Shown: positions 1 to 10,090, counted from the first letter of the stretch. The stretch: 64,000 nucleotides of DNA from JADKIH01 sp031417395 (GCA_031417395.1 JANOVM010000040.1:1-64000); one strand, 5' to 3'. Numbers and translations: made by a program. Notes: generated by a model from the sequence alone, not told the origin.

Positions 1-167
1 CTCTGGTTGAACAATTAAAAAAAGAAGGGGTAACGATTACCGACAACATTGAATCATTTGAATATGGTAAGTTTGTTCATATATTAGACATGGAGGGTAA
101 TAAAATTGAGCTTTGGGAACCGAACGACACTGAATACGATAAAATTGTTGATGGAAGAACTAAATAA
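1..167 (+). CDS. VOC/glyoxalase-family protein, C-terminal part
   Basis: The window opens inside a reading frame (codons from base 3) that ends at the TAA at 165-167. The visible 54 residues end with HILDMEGNKIELWEPND, the last beta strand of a vicinal oxygen chelate fold. The Glu in IELWEP is the usual metal ligand of glyoxalase I and bleomycin-resistance-like members. The substrate cannot be told from this fragment. The next gene starts 8 bases downstream. Confidence 0.75.
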   Translation, partial: LVEQLKKEGVTITDNIESFEYGKFVHILDMEGNKIELWEPNDTEYDKIVDGRTK

Positions 168-175
168 AACACTTA

Positions 176-847
176 TTGAAAACCAAGTTTATATTATTTT
201 TTATCAGCATTATCGTTTTATGCCAGGGTCAACAGCAACAATATTGCATCAACTTCCCCAGTTTTAAAAGTTACATATTTAACATTGTAGAAGACTCTTC
301 AAATTTTCAGTCAGAATATCCAAAACCTCCCCAAGTTACGGATTGTGTTTTATTTGGCATGGAAAGAGAAATAGTTGCAGACGATTCCGCCAAATTTTTT
401 TTGGAAAAATTAAGCAGAGAAAAGTATAAATCGGGAATTGATTATGAAAGTGCTTTTAAGTATATCCATAAAATGGATTATGGTTACTCCTTATTAGCTT
501 TAAGTGTTCATTGGAATCCGGATATACGCGTTAAGGCTTTACTCAACCTGAACCAAGAACTTACCATAAGGCCTTTGGTTAATTCTGTCAAAATGAAAAA
601 TGGAGAATGGAAAAAGTACGATAAAATCGCAATAGAGTTTTTAATTTATATATTGGAAAGCAACCCTCTTTTTATCAGCGGCAGTGAAAGCTCCACGATT
701 CACAGCCTATATATTTCTAACATCCTTTGGAACCTTGATCTATTGACACATGAAAACATTGCTGAGAAAAAGCAATTCCGCGACTGGTATAAAAATGATT
801 TACAATTTCAACAAGCTGTTTTAAAATGGAAAGCACACGTAAAATAG
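176..847 (+). CDS. hypothetical secreted protein
   Basis: 223 residues from a TTG start that gives MKTKFILFF, followed by a hydrophobic stretch and CQGQQQQ, which looks like a signal peptide; the Cys could also make it a lipoprotein. The rest is soluble and mixed alpha/beta, with no family I recognise. It begins 8 bases after the VOC gene, and its last 22 bases overlap the next gene in another frame, so the two small secreted proteins are probably translated together. I infer an envelope or extracellular location and can name no function. Confidence 0.6.
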   Translation: MKTKFILFFISIIVLCQGQQQQYCINFPSFKSYIFNIVEDSSNFQSEYPKPPQVTDCVLFGMEREIVADDSAKFFLEKLSREKYKSGIDYESAFKYIHKMDYGYSLLALSVHWNPDIRVKALLNLNQELTIRPLVNSVKMKNGEWKKYDKIAIEFLIYILESNPLFISGSESSTIHSLYISNILWNLDLLTHENIAEKKQFRDWYKNDLQFQQAVLKWKAHVK

Positions 848-1353
848 TTGTCTTACTAATTTTAATTTTTATTTATCAGAATTCATTTTGTCAAAATGAC
901 AATAGCTTTAACAAAGCAGTTGCAAAATTGAATTTCAAGAAGGTAGAAAGAATAATTAAAAATAAAATCAATAAAAACAGAGAAGGATATGTTTATAATA
1001 ATGAAGAAAATGGCTGGGGAATAAAATCGGATTACTCTAAAAACTACAATGCACTCATAAACTGGTTAAAGATACAAGATTGCGTTGCCGATGCCTATAG
1101 GGATCAATGTGAGAACAAACCTGCCATTTTTCCGGGAAGGTCTTCCCTGGGTGTCAAATTCAAAACAAATTCCGGAATACAAGAAAAGTGTTTCAGCATT
1201 CAGGAAGGAACAACAGGACAAATAAATATTCTAGGCTGGCGGCCTAAAACATCAAAAAGCAAAAACGTTTTATCGTATAGAAATATATACGATTGCGAAG
1301 GATTTATTGAAATACAAAAACAGAAGTGTAATCAATCCTTTAAAAGCAAATAA
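826..1353 (+). CDS. hypothetical secreted protein
   Basis: 175 residues. The N-terminus (IVVLLILIFIYQNSFCQ) is a classic Bacteroidota signal peptide ending at ..FCQ. The mature part has four Cys residues (QDC, DQC, EKC, YDC) plus one near the end (QKC), which would suit disulfides in an exported protein. The start overlaps the preceding gene, and the stop lies 2 bases before the methyltransferase start, so it sits in a compact operon. No known domain recognised. Confidence 0.6.
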   Translation: MESTRKIVVLLILIFIYQNSFCQNDNSFNKAVAKLNFKKVERIIKNKINKNREGYVYNNEENGWGIKSDYSKNYNALINWLKIQDCVADAYRDQCENKPAIFPGRSSLGVKFKTNSGIQEKCFSIQEGTTGQINILGWRPKTSKSKNVLSYRNIYDCEGFIEIQKQKCNQSFKSK

Positions 1354-1355
1354 AA

Positions 1356-1988
1356 ATGGACATTAAAAAAGCTTACAACCTTTGGGCTGAACAATATGAT
1401 TCAAACGAAAACAAAACCAGAGACCTGGAAGCAATTTCATTAAGAACAACACTTACTGACTTTTCTTTCAATAATTGCTTAGAAATAGGATGCGGTACAG
1501 GTAAAAACACAGAATGGTTATTAACGAAAGTAAACCACATAACTGCCATTGATCTATCAGATGAAATGCTTTTAAAGGCAAAAGAAAAAATCAAGTCAAG
1601 CAAGATCCATTTTCAGCAAGCCGATATTACCAAGGAATGGACTTTTGCCGAAAAACAATTCGACCTTGTAACCTTTAGTCTGGTATTAGAGCATATTGAA
1701 GATCTTGAAGACATATTCAGGAAAGCATCAAAAGTGCTAACTTCCAATGGGCATTTGTATATCGGAGAACTTCATCCATTCAAACAATATTCGGGTTCAA
1801 AAGCAAGGTTTGAAGCCGATGGAGAGCAACATATTGTAACCTGTTTCAATCACAATATTTCAGACTTTATACAAGCTGCTAAAAATAATGCTTTAGAAAT
1901 AATAGATATGGAAGAATATTTTGATGAGAATGACAGGACAACAATACCACGGATTTTGACAATGCTATTTCGGAAAAGTCAGAATTAA
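1356..1988 (+). CDS. class I SAM-dependent methyltransferase
   Basis: 210 residues. Motif I is clear (LEIGCGTGKNT, about residue 41), followed by the acidic end of strand 2 (AIDLSDEML), a motif II-like segment (FDLVTFSLVLEHIED), and the post-motif region SNGHLYIGELHPF. This is the Methyltransf_11/25 fold used on small molecules. The AEQYD near the N-terminus is typical of UbiE/BioC-like members. It begins 2 bases after a secreted-protein gene. The acceptor substrate is unknown. Confidence 0.85.
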   Translation: MDIKKAYNLWAEQYDSNENKTRDLEAISLRTTLTDFSFNNCLEIGCGTGKNTEWLLTKVNHITAIDLSDEMLLKAKEKIKSSKIHFQQADITKEWTFAEKQFDLVTFSLVLEHIEDLEDIFRKASKVLTSNGHLYIGELHPFKQYSGSKARFEADGEQHIVTCFNHNISDFIQAAKNNALEIIDMEEYFDENDRTTIPRILTMLFRKSQN

Positions 1989-2033
1989 TTTTATACGGAC
2001 AAATCATTAAGCTTTATCCTTAAAGAAACGAAT

Positions 2034-3017
2034 ATGTTCAGAATAATAGCATTTACAACTTTAATAGTCTGCCTACTTCTTTGTAATTATACTTATGGAC
2101 AAAAATTACCCACTGAATATACTGAACGAATTAAAAAAGCAGATTCTTTATACAAAGCAAAAGACTATATTGAATCATCGAACGTATATTCTACTGCTTT
2201 TAAAACTCTCGGGTGGAAAGGCCTTGGCGAAGATCGTTATCATGCCGCTTGTTCATGGGCATTAGCCGGAAATCCCGATAGTGCTTTTTTTAATTTAGTA
2301 AGAATTGTTACTGCTTTATACTATTCGGATTTCAATCAAGTAATTTCTGAATCTGCATTTATTTCTTTGTATAACGATAAACGATGGTTACCCCTACTCG
2401 AATTAATAAAAACTAATCAGAAAAAAGGAGAACTAAATCCAAATTTATCTTTAACAGAAGAATTAGAAATTATATATTCTGAAGATCAAAAATACAGGAA
2501 AATGCTGGATACTATTCCACCGGAATCTGAAAAGCGTGAAGCTGTTTTTAAAATGATGGCTGAAAAGGATCATTATAACCTTCAAAAAGTAAAAACAATT
2601 TTAAATAGGCATGGATGGTTAGGTGAGGACACCATAGGAATACACGGTAATTCCGCATTATTTCTTGTAATACAACATGCCGATTTGAAAACACAAGAAA
2701 TTTTTTTTCCAATGATGCAAGATGCAGTCTATTCGGGTAAACTGAAAAAAAGTAGTTTTGCTCTGCTTCAGGACAGAATGAATCTACGGCAAGGCAAAAA
2801 ACAAATTTATGGAAGCCAGATCGACAGAGACGAACAGGCCAAAATTTATTATGTGTCGCCTTTAGAAGATCCCGATAACGTTGATAAAAGACGTGCTGAA
2901 GTTGGTTTGCAGCCACTTAAAGACTATGTTAAGATGTGGGACATCAACTGGGATTTAGAACAATACAAAAAAGATTTGCCTGCAATTGAACTGAAAGAAA
3001 AAATAAAAAATAAATAA
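2034..3017 (+). CDS. DUF6624-like secreted protein
   Basis: 327 residues with a signal peptide (LIVCLLLCNYTYGQ). The middle has a TPR-like helical segment (AKDYIESSNVYSTAFK, then YHAACSWALAGNPDSAF). The C-terminal half carries the HGWLGEDTIG and IQHADLKTQ patterns and the LLQDRMNLRQGKKQIYGSQ segment that I associate with DUF6624. That family's function is not established. The gene is followed after 5 bases by the AhpD-like gene, so co-expression is likely. Confidence 0.7.
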   Translation: MFRIIAFTTLIVCLLLCNYTYGQKLPTEYTERIKKADSLYKAKDYIESSNVYSTAFKTLGWKGLGEDRYHAACSWALAGNPDSAFFNLVRIVTALYYSDFNQVISESAFISLYNDKRWLPLLELIKTNQKKGELNPNLSLTEELEIIYSEDQKYRKMLDTIPPESEKREAVFKMMAEKDHYNLQKVKTILNRHGWLGEDTIGIHGNSALFLVIQHADLKTQEIFFPMMQDAVYSGKLKKSSFALLQDRMNLRQGKKQIYGSQIDRDEQAKIYYVSPLEDPDNVDKRRAEVGLQPLKDYVKMWDINWDLEQYKKDLPAIELKEKIKNK

Positions 3018-3022
3018 TTCAA

Positions 3023-3622
3023 ATGATAAGGCCATTAGTGCTTCCAAATCGGAAGAATGAAGACAAAGCGTTTAATGAACTCATTCAGTTTTTTAATGAA
3101 ACACTAGGCTTTTGTCCAAACAGCGTGAAGACGATGTATCACAGACCGCATATTGCTTATGCGTTTATCGAACTTAACAAAGCCGTAATGAAGAATAGTG
3201 GCAATGTATCAAGCTCCTTAAAGAGACTCATTGGCTATATGAGCAGCAATGTAGCAGGCTGCAAATATTGTCAGGCACATACAATTCGTGCCGCTGAGAG
3301 GTATGGGGCTGAAGCTGAAAAAATGGAAAACATATGGGAATATAAAACTCATCCCGCGTTTACAGAAGCAGAAAGGATTGCATTAGAGTTTGCCTGGGTT
3401 AGCTCTACCATACCAAATGCTGTGGACGATTCAATAGCCGAAAAATTGCGTTTACATTGGAGTGAAGGTGATATTGTAGAAATCCTTGGTGTTGTTGCTC
3501 TCTTTGGATTTTTGAACAGATGGAATGACTCCATGGGAACTGAAATTGAAGCCGGCGCAATTGATTCAGGAGAAAAGTATTTAACAAAATACGGATGGAC
3601 AACAGGTAAACATAGTTATTAA
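3023..3622 (+). CDS. carboxymuconolactone decarboxylase/AhpD-like protein
   Basis: 199 residues, all-helical. The key motif is CKYCQAHTIRAAE at about residues 74-86: a CxxC with a nearby His, as in AhpD-type alkylhydroperoxidases and the wider CMD family. The N-terminal segment FNETLGFCPNSVKTM resembles the peroxidase-related CMD subfamily. It would act as a cytosolic thiol-dependent peroxide-reducing protein, although CMD members vary in activity. It follows the DUF6624-like gene by 5 bases. The 109 bases downstream show nothing. Confidence 0.8.
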   Translation: MIRPLVLPNRKNEDKAFNELIQFFNETLGFCPNSVKTMYHRPHIAYAFIELNKAVMKNSGNVSSSLKRLIGYMSSNVAGCKYCQAHTIRAAERYGAEAEKMENIWEYKTHPAFTEAERIALEFAWVSSTIPNAVDDSIAEKLRLHWSEGDIVEILGVVALFGFLNRWNDSMGTEIEAGAIDSGEKYLTKYGWTTGKHSY

Positions 3623-3731
3623 AGGCATTGACGTCTTTCTTCTTTGCGCGGTAAAAAACCGACAGGTAAAATTATTCATAACATGAGTAAAAGTCCACAA
3701 TAAACAATTGCACTCCTTAATCTGCTCCCTA

Positions 3732-5381
3732 TTACTCCATTTTCAAAACCACCCTTTCAAAACTTTTCCCCGCAGCAATAATTTTCAGAAAATAAATTCC
3801 ATTATTATTATTGTTATCAAAATTAATATCAATAGTATTAATAAAACCTGCTTTAACAGAAACGACATCGTTATAAACGATTTGACCAATGGAGTTAAAA
3901 ACATTTATTTGTAAATCCTGAAAAACGGAAGAATAAAATCGAACGTGCATTTCATCTATAAAAGGATTGGGATACACCCCCAGAATATTCTCTTCTAAAG
4001 AAAGTCCGGCATTCTCCGGAGAAAGAAAATAAGCAGCAATTCTAAAATCAGGAATTCCATAACCTAAAGCATTATCGGGCATATTGAATAAGCTTGCACT
4101 TTTTTCAATCGCATTTTTGACTTCCATAACCTTACTTGAAGGATACATCTGCCATAAACAAGCTGCAGAACCGGCAAGTATAGGACAAGCAAAAGAAGTG
4201 CCGTTACCGGAAGTAACTTCATCAAATTCGTTTGCAATTGTCGACTGAGAAGCTTTGGCTGTAACATTAGGCTTTACATCGCCGTCTGAAGCCGGACCAA
4301 AGCTGCTAAAAAAAGAATGGTTCCCAATGGAATCAACTCCGCCAACACATAATACGCTATCACCGTCTGAAGGTGCACCAATATAATGCCATGCCTTGTT
4401 ACCATTGTTACCAGCACTGGTAAGAACTAAAATTCCCTTTGAAACTGCTATATCAGCTGCAATGCTTGAAGGACAATGATTACCATCCATATCGGCATAA
4501 ACATGATTGGAAGTTGAATCATCGAAAGTTGTATACCCCAATGAAGAAGTAATAACATCGGCTCCGGCACTATCGGCAAATTCAGCAGCAGCATTCCAAT
4601 TGTATTCTTCAATAATGTTTTCAGTGTTAACATCCTCAGAACGCAGTAATAAAAAAGAAGCATTTGGCGCTGTTCCAATTAACTTTCCGGGCACAAAACC
4701 TGCAATAGTACTTAAAACGGACATGCCATGCGAATCATCTTCATAGACCGATGCATCATTGGAAACGAAATCCCAGGTTGCCACAACATTGTTTTGCCGG
4801 CGTACATTCGCAAAAATGCTTAGCTGGTCAACGGATTTAAAACCATCGTCAATTACAGCCATTAGCATACCTTCCCCTTTATTTCCGGACTCATGAAGAA
4901 ATTCTCCATTCATCAAATGGATCTGGTTAAAAGAATTTCCATAATCGTACTTACTTGCTTTCAGCATAGATTCAGTGTTGAAAGGCAATCCGTTAACACC
5001 TTTCTTTTCTACACGCTTGTCAGAATACTTAAAAACTTTCCGGGATGATGTAACAAAAGGTAAAAGTTGAATTTCATTCAATGTTATTGAATCACATGAA
5101 ACAGTAATTCCATTAAACCATTTACTGCGTGTAAACAAAACAGCTCCTTTGGAAAGTACGCTATCGATGTAGTTTGAATTAACCGGAAGATCCTGAATGC
5201 TCAATGGAATACCCTGCCGTATTCTTCTTTCAATGGCTCTTTGAGAAAGGAAAGTCGAAGGATTACTAATGGAATAGTTACTTCCATTCTTATCAGTAAA
5301 ACCTATAAAATATTTGTGAATAGACGTTTGTGCCGACAAGTCTGTAAAAACGAGAAGAAAAAAAAATAATATCCTTACCAT
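3732..5381 (-). CDS. S8 subtilisin-like peptidase with T9SS sorting domain
   Basis: 549 residues. Signal peptide (ILFFFLLVFTDLSAQ) and an N-terminal region with a propeptide-like stretch (SQRAIERRIRQGIPL). The catalytic triad is complete: Asp about 178 in AVIDDGF, His about 218 in DDSHGMSVLS, Ser about 396 in GNGTSFACP; Asn about 325 in SAGNNGN would form the oxyanion hole. The last 80 residues form a T9SS type A sorting domain (VYPNPF near its start, GIYFLKII near its end). I infer an exported, probably surface-attached protease. It lies 3 bases downstream of the lipoprotein gene. Confidence 0.92.
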   Translation of the reverse strand: MVRILFFFLLVFTDLSAQTSIHKYFIGFTDKNGSNYSISNPSTFLSQRAIERRIRQGIPLSIQDLPVNSNYIDSVLSKGAVLFTRSKWFNGITVSCDSITLNEIQLLPFVTSSRKVFKYSDKRVEKKGVNGLPFNTESMLKASKYDYGNSFNQIHLMNGEFLHESGNKGEGMLMAVIDDGFKSVDQLSIFANVRRQNNVVATWDFVSNDASVYEDDSHGMSVLSTIAGFVPGKLIGTAPNASFLLLRSEDVNTENIIEEYNWNAAAEFADSAGADVITSSLGYTTFDDSTSNHVYADMDGNHCPSSIAADIAVSKGILVLTSAGNNGNKAWHYIGAPSDGDSVLCVGGVDSIGNHSFFSSFGPASDGDVKPNVTAKASQSTIANEFDEVTSGNGTSFACPILAGSAACLWQMYPSSKVMEVKNAIEKSASLFNMPDNALGYGIPDFRIAAYFLSPENAGLSLEENILGVYPNPFIDEMHVRFYSSVFQDLQINVFNSIGQIVYNDVVSVKAGFINTIDINFDNNNNNGIYFLKIIAAGKSFERVVLKME

Positions 5382-5384
5382 TTT

Positions 5385-6110
5385 CTAACGTTTATATTCT
5401 GTTATTTTCTGGCTGAATTGAAGGCCATTGAGAATAATTGTACCCTGCGGTGTATTTGCAGTTCGAACGCTGTCTAGTTGTTTAAACAATAAACCTACAT
5501 GAGCGCCATAAATTTCAGTTTTTATTATACGGTTAACTGCTGAAACAAAACTATTCTGAATTACAGTAATAGTTGAATCGAATAGTAATGAATTATAGCT
5601 CTTTGATTCGTACAATTTATCGTAACTATATTCCTCTGGCTGAAAAAAATTATATGCATTACCCTGCCATACAGTTGTAGATTTAACAGGAAATTTAAGT
5701 TTAATAAAACGGATATTGTCTTCGACACGCTGCGCAGAATACTGATCTACCCTGGCTGTCCATACACTTGCCAGATTCCAGGGAAGAGAATCAACGCTCC
5801 TTTTATATCTTACTATCTTAAAAGCAGGCTGATTCTCAGAATCCATAAAAGAACTGTCAATTTCTTCACGAACAAAAAAATGAAATTCATCCTTTGAAGT
5901 ATCTACTAAACTTGCATCATCATCGTTACGGTGATAAATAGAGTCTACTTCATATTCTATCCAGAACCCTTTTACCAGAGGGAAGTAAGTAAGGCCATCG
6001 GACGGTTCAGGCGTTACAGATTCATCGTCTTTGCAAGAGAAAAAGCCAAAGAAAAAGCATAATACCCCAAACAAAATAAGTTTTTTGGGAAATGAAATAA
6101 ACAAGCTCAT
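5385..6110 (-). CDS. hypothetical lipoprotein
   Basis: 241 residues. The N-terminus is a lipoprotein signal: a hydrophobic helix then FFSCKDDESVTPEP, where the Cys is followed by acidic residues, as in Bacteroidota surface lipoproteins. The mature part looks beta-rich (YFPLVKGFWIEYEVDS) with no named domain. It is the first gene of a two-gene unit with the subtilase, 3 bases apart, so a role linked to protein export or surface proteolysis is possible but unproven. Confidence 0.7.
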   Translation of the reverse strand: MSLFISFPKKLILFGVLCFFFGFFSCKDDESVTPEPSDGLTYFPLVKGFWIEYEVDSIYHRNDDDASLVDTSKDEFHFFVREEIDSSFMDSENQPAFKIVRYKRSVDSLPWNLASVWTARVDQYSAQRVEDNIRFIKLKFPVKSTTVWQGNAYNFFQPEEYSYDKLYESKSYNSLLFDSTITVIQNSFVSAVNRIIKTEIYGAHVGLLFKQLDSVRTANTPQGTIILNGLQFSQKITEYKR

Positions 6111-6488
6111 ATTTTAGATGTAATCATTATGCTAAGCGATGACAATAATACAATTTAAGTAATTTATTCCAACAAATTAATAAAATTGTAATTATTACAG
6201 TAAAAAGACAATTCATTAAGACTGAAAGGGATATAATCACCATTTATAGTTTTTAAATGCGATGAAAATATTTATCCTAAATACAGAGGTTAATATCAAA
6301 TATTCCCGACAAAGTTCTTCTTTGGATTAAGCTTATTAAAAAGGTCTATTCAAACTTAAATAAACAGATTGTTTTTTCGTTCTAACCCTTTATCCGGCGA
6401 AAGTCAAAATTAGTCCTTTTAAGTATGTAAAAATATTCAAAAAACTTCCATAAAAGAAGTAACTTTAGCACCAAAATATATACCACAC
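6111..6488 (+). other. 378-base divergent intergenic region with a candidate promoter
   Basis: AT-rich spacer between two divergent genes. On the + strand TAACTTTA at 6460-6467 resembles the Bacteroidota -7 box (TAnnTTTG) and lies 21 bases before the next ATG. I find no good TTTG box 19 bases upstream, so the call is weak. Nothing else is recognisable. Confidence 0.3.
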
Positions 6489-7139
6489 ATGCATCGCATT
6501 TTATTTATTGCTTTAAGTTTTTTATTTCTGAATGTAACGGGACAAACTATTGACAATAGTGATTTAGTTCAGTTTTCAGGCGTAATTGTTACTGCAGATA
6601 GTTTGAAGCCAATACCTTTTTCCAGCGTAATGATTAGAAATTCTAACCGCGGAACTATAAGCGATTATTACGGTTTCTTTTCTTTTGTTGCCAAGATGAA
6701 AGATACCGTTGAATTCGCTTCAATAGGATATAAAAGAGCTTTGTTCATCATTCCCGATACGCTTACGGATCAGCGCTGTTCCATGATTCAAATTCTCAAA
6801 ACCGATACAATTCTTCTCAGAGAAGTTGTCATTTTCCCGTGGCCTACCAAGGAACAATTTAAGGAAGCCTTTATCCGTCTTCATATTCCTGATGACGATT
6901 TAACTAAAGCAGAGCGCAATATGGATCCTGAGAAATTAGGGTTTCTTGCTGCTTCCCTTCCTATGGATGGAAGCATGAATTTCAGAAACCAAATGGAAAA
7001 TCATACAACACGACTTTATTATGCCGGCCAGCTTACTCCCAATTATCTTATGAATCCAATAGCCTGGGCTAAGTTTATTCAAATGTGGCAAAACGGCGCT
7101 TTCAAAAAGAAAGAAAAAAAATACAAAGAAGATAAGTAA
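6489..7139 (+). CDS. carboxypeptidase-regulatory-like domain protein
   Basis: 216 residues. Signal peptide (LSFLFLNVTGQ), then a CarboxypepD_reg-like beta-sandwich at about residues 28-95 (FSGVIVTADSLKPIPFSSV, GTISDYYGFFSF, EFASIGYKRALFIIP). This is the small fold that also caps many TonB-dependent receptors. The C-terminal half is charged and ends in a lysine-rich tail. Its stop is 7 bases before the receptor gene, which carries the same kind of domain, so the two products probably work together at the outer membrane. Confidence 0.75.
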   Translation: MHRILFIALSFLFLNVTGQTIDNSDLVQFSGVIVTADSLKPIPFSSVMIRNSNRGTISDYYGFFSFVAKMKDTVEFASIGYKRALFIIPDTLTDQRCSMIQILKTDTILLREVVIFPWPTKEQFKEAFIRLHIPDDDLTKAERNMDPEKLGFLAASLPMDGSMNFRNQMENHTTRLYYAGQLTPNYLMNPIAWAKFIQMWQNGAFKKKEKKYKEDK

Positions 7140-7146
7140 GTCGTTT

Positions 7147-9660
7147 ATGATAAAAAAAAGATTTTCCTTTTTACTTCTATTTAATGTTTTTTTTGTTTTC
7201 TTTTCTTACGGACAGAAAGCTACAATCAGCGGTACAATTAGCGACTCTCTTAACAAACCTCTTTTTGGAGTCTCTATTGGTGTAGTTGGCAAACCTTATG
7301 GTTCTACCACAAATGAAAATGGAAAGTATTCTTTTGAAGTTCCCGCAAATGAAGAGTTAAAAATAATAGCATCTTTTACAGGACTCCAAACAGACAGCTT
7401 TTCTGTCAGGCTCGCAGAAGGAGAAAAAAAGGAGATTAACAGAAAACTGAAAGGGCGTATTTTTCAAATGCGTGACATTGTTGTTGAAGATAAATCCTTC
7501 AAGAGGATAAACATTACGCCAATAAATCCTAAAAATGTAGGCTTGCTACCTACACCCAATCAAAGTGTAGAAGATATTATAAAAAGTATGCCCGGTGTTT
7601 CATCAACCAATGAATTAAGTTCAACCTATTCTGTCCGCGGCGGAAATTACGATGAAAACCTTGTATACATAAATGATTTTGAAGTTTACAGACCAATGCT
7701 TATTCGTTCAGGACAGCAGGAAGGATTAAGTACCATCAATCCCGACATGGTAGAAAGTATAAATTTTTCTGCCGGAGGTTTCGATGCAATTTATGGTGAC
7801 AAACTTTCTTCCGTGTTAGACATTAAATACAGAAAACCGAAAAAATTTGCCGGCTCTCTAAGTGCAAGTCTGCTGGGTGCTTCACTGGAACTTGAGAACA
7901 GAAGTAAAAACGAAAAGTGGTATTACATGGTCGGTGCAAGACAAAAATCTAATCAGTACCTCCTGAATACCTTTGAAACAAAAGGCGAATATAAACCATC
8001 CTTTACCGACCTGCAGTTACTTACAGGATATGAGTTAAGTAAAAAATTCAGTATTGAATTATTCGGCAATTACTCCAGGAACAGATACAACCTTGTTCCA
8101 CAGTCACGGGAAACAAATTTCGGAACCATTAACGATGCTAAACGCTTTACTGTTTATTTCGAAGGACAGGAAATTGACAGCTATGAAACAAATTCAGGGA
8201 CTATTTCTTTTAACTATCATCCCAAGGAAAAAATTTCTTTAAAAATTATTGGAAGCGCATATCGCACAAAAGAAAGAGAAAATTTTGATATTCTCGGACA
8301 ATATTTTCTGGACCAGTTAGAAGCAGATTTAGGGAAAGAAACTTTTGGAGACGTTGCCTTCAATCTCGGAGTAGGCTCTTTTCTTAACCATGCCCGTAAC
8401 AAACTTGATGGAAATATTTACAGTGCAGAACACAAAGGAGAACTCATTGGTGACCGCACCCTGCTTCAATGGGGAGTTAAGTACCAGCACGAAAATATAG
8501 AAGACAGGCTACACGAATGGTATTATAATGATTCTTCTGGCTTCTCCATTCCTTCTGTACGTGATCTTATTAATCCGCAAATTGAATTGAATGATGTTGT
8601 CATTAACAAAACTGTTCTATCATCCAATCGATTAACAGGATATGTTCAACATACCTGGCAAATTTCGGACACCAATAAAATTATTATTACAACAGGAGTA
8701 AGAGCTAATTATTGGGACCTTAATAAAGAGAGTTTTATAAGTCCAAGGGCTTCAATTGTTTATAAGCCTAAAACGAATAAAAGACTTAGTCTGCGTGCCT
8801 CCGGAGGTTTTTATTACCAGCCTCCCTTCTACCGTGAAATACGCGACCTCGATGGAAAAATTTATCCGAATACCAAATCTCAAAAGTCCATTCATGTTGT
8901 AGTTGGCGGCGATTATCGCTTCCTCGCTTTGGGACGTGAATTTAAATTAACAACGGAAATATTTTATAAATTCCTGAACGAATTAATTCCTTACAAAGTA
9001 AGCGACATTCGAATAAGGTATTTACCAACGTATACTTCTAAAGGATATGCGCGTGGCATTGACTTTAGGCTCTTCGGAGATTTTGTCCCTGGCGCAGAGT
9101 CGTGGCTGAGTCTTTCTTTTCTGCAAACTGAAGAAGATCTGCAGAATGATTTTTATTACAGACGCTACAATGAAGCAGGAGAAGAAATTATTTCCGGATA
9201 TACTTTTGATCAGATAGTTAAGGACAGCGTAAAAGTCGAACCCGGCTATATAGCGCGTCCTGCCGATCAGCGTGTAACTTTTGGTTTATTCTTTCAGGAT
9301 TTTCTTCCAAAATTCCCAACATACAAAATGCAGTTAAGTTTGCTCTTTGGAACAGCATTGCCTTTTGGTCCTCCCGGCAAAGATAGATACAGAGATGAAC
9401 TTCGCTCACCTACCTATAGAAGAGTAGATATTGGCTTTTCCAAACAACTTATCGGCGATGAAGTAAAGAAAAAACCACAGGGAAAATTGCTGCGTGGTAT
9501 AGAATCACTTTGGCTGGGCATTGAAGTCTTTAACCTGCTTCAGGTAAGTAACGTTGCCTCTTATACATGGATTACAGATATCTCCAATGCACGAAAATAT
9601 GCAGTCCCAAATTTTCTAACCGGTCGACAGCTTAACCTGAGGATGAGTGCAAAGTTTTAA
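7147..9660 (+). CDS. TonB-dependent receptor
   Basis: 837 residues. Signal peptide, CarboxypepD_reg-like domain (about 25-110; SGTISDSLNKPLFGVSI), plug domain (about 125-230; SVEDIIKSMPGVSSTNE, then SVRGGNYDENLVYINDFEV), and a beta-barrel to the C-terminus, ending in aromatic F after LNLRMSAK. It should import a TonB-energised substrate across the outer membrane. No SusD partner follows, so it is not a SusCD glycan system; the ligand is unknown. It is co-transcribed with the preceding small protein. Confidence 0.9.
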   Translation: MIKKRFSFLLLFNVFFVFFSYGQKATISGTISDSLNKPLFGVSIGVVGKPYGSTTNENGKYSFEVPANEELKIIASFTGLQTDSFSVRLAEGEKKEINRKLKGRIFQMRDIVVEDKSFKRINITPINPKNVGLLPTPNQSVEDIIKSMPGVSSTNELSSTYSVRGGNYDENLVYINDFEVYRPMLIRSGQQEGLSTINPDMVESINFSAGGFDAIYGDKLSSVLDIKYRKPKKFAGSLSASLLGASLELENRSKNEKWYYMVGARQKSNQYLLNTFETKGEYKPSFTDLQLLTGYELSKKFSIELFGNYSRNRYNLVPQSRETNFGTINDAKRFTVYFEGQEIDSYETNSGTISFNYHPKEKISLKIIGSAYRTKERENFDILGQYFLDQLEADLGKETFGDVAFNLGVGSFLNHARNKLDGNIYSAEHKGELIGDRTLLQWGVKYQHENIEDRLHEWYYNDSSGFSIPSVRDLINPQIELNDVVINKTVLSSNRLTGYVQHTWQISDTNKIIITTGVRANYWDLNKESFISPRASIVYKPKTNKRLSLRASGGFYYQPPFYREIRDLDGKIYPNTKSQKSIHVVVGGDYRFLALGREFKLTTEIFYKFLNELIPYKVSDIRIRYLPTYTSKGYARGIDFRLFGDFVPGAESWLSLSFLQTEEDLQNDFYYRRYNEAGEEIISGYTFDQIVKDSVKVEPGYIARPADQRVTFGLFFQDFLPKFPTYKMQLSLLFGTALPFGPPGKDRYRDELRSPTYRRVDIGFSKQLIGDEVKKKPQGKLLRGIESLWLGIEVFNLLQVSNVASYTWITDISNARKYAVPNFLTGRQLNLRMSAKF

Positions 9661-9706
9661 TACTTAAAAATATTTTTAAAAATAATTTAGTCAGAAAAAA
9701 CAGCTT

Positions 9707-10087
9707 GTGAAAAAAATACTTCTTCTGTTTTTATTAATTCCTTTCTTTGCAAATTCACAACTGGTAATATTTTGTGAAAATGTTGATCATATAGGTAATC
9801 CAAAAAATGCAAGTCCTGAATTTACTGTCAGTAAAAAAGGAGGATTCCTTAAGTTATTAGTAAGGCTAAAGAAAAAAGCAAATACAAATTCTGTTGTCAT
9901 TGATATTTTCAGAATGAAGGGAGAAAAAAGAGAACTAGACAATAGTATAAAAATGAATGTAAATCCTTTTATGACTTGGTTTTATAAAGAAGTAACTTTT
10001 TATAAAGAAGGAGAATACCAGGTCAATGTTTACGATGAAACAGGTAAAATGCTTGCCGTTGGAAAAGTTTTAATCAAGATAAAATAA
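9707..10087 (+). CDS. hypothetical secreted protein
   Basis: 126 residues from a GTG start giving MKKILLLFLLIPFFANSQ, a clear signal peptide. The mature part is beta-rich (FMTWFYKEVTFYKEGEYQ, then VNVYDETGKMLAVGKVLIK) and resembles a small Ig-like or sandwich fold. It lies 46 bases after the receptor and could be its last operon member. No named family recognised. Confidence 0.65.
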   Translation: MKKILLLFLLIPFFANSQLVIFCENVDHIGNPKNASPEFTVSKKGGFLKLLVRLKKKANTNSVVIDIFRMKGEKRELDNSIKMNVNPFMTWFYKEVTFYKEGEYQVNVYDETGKMLAVGKVLIKIK

Positions 10088-10090
10088 TAA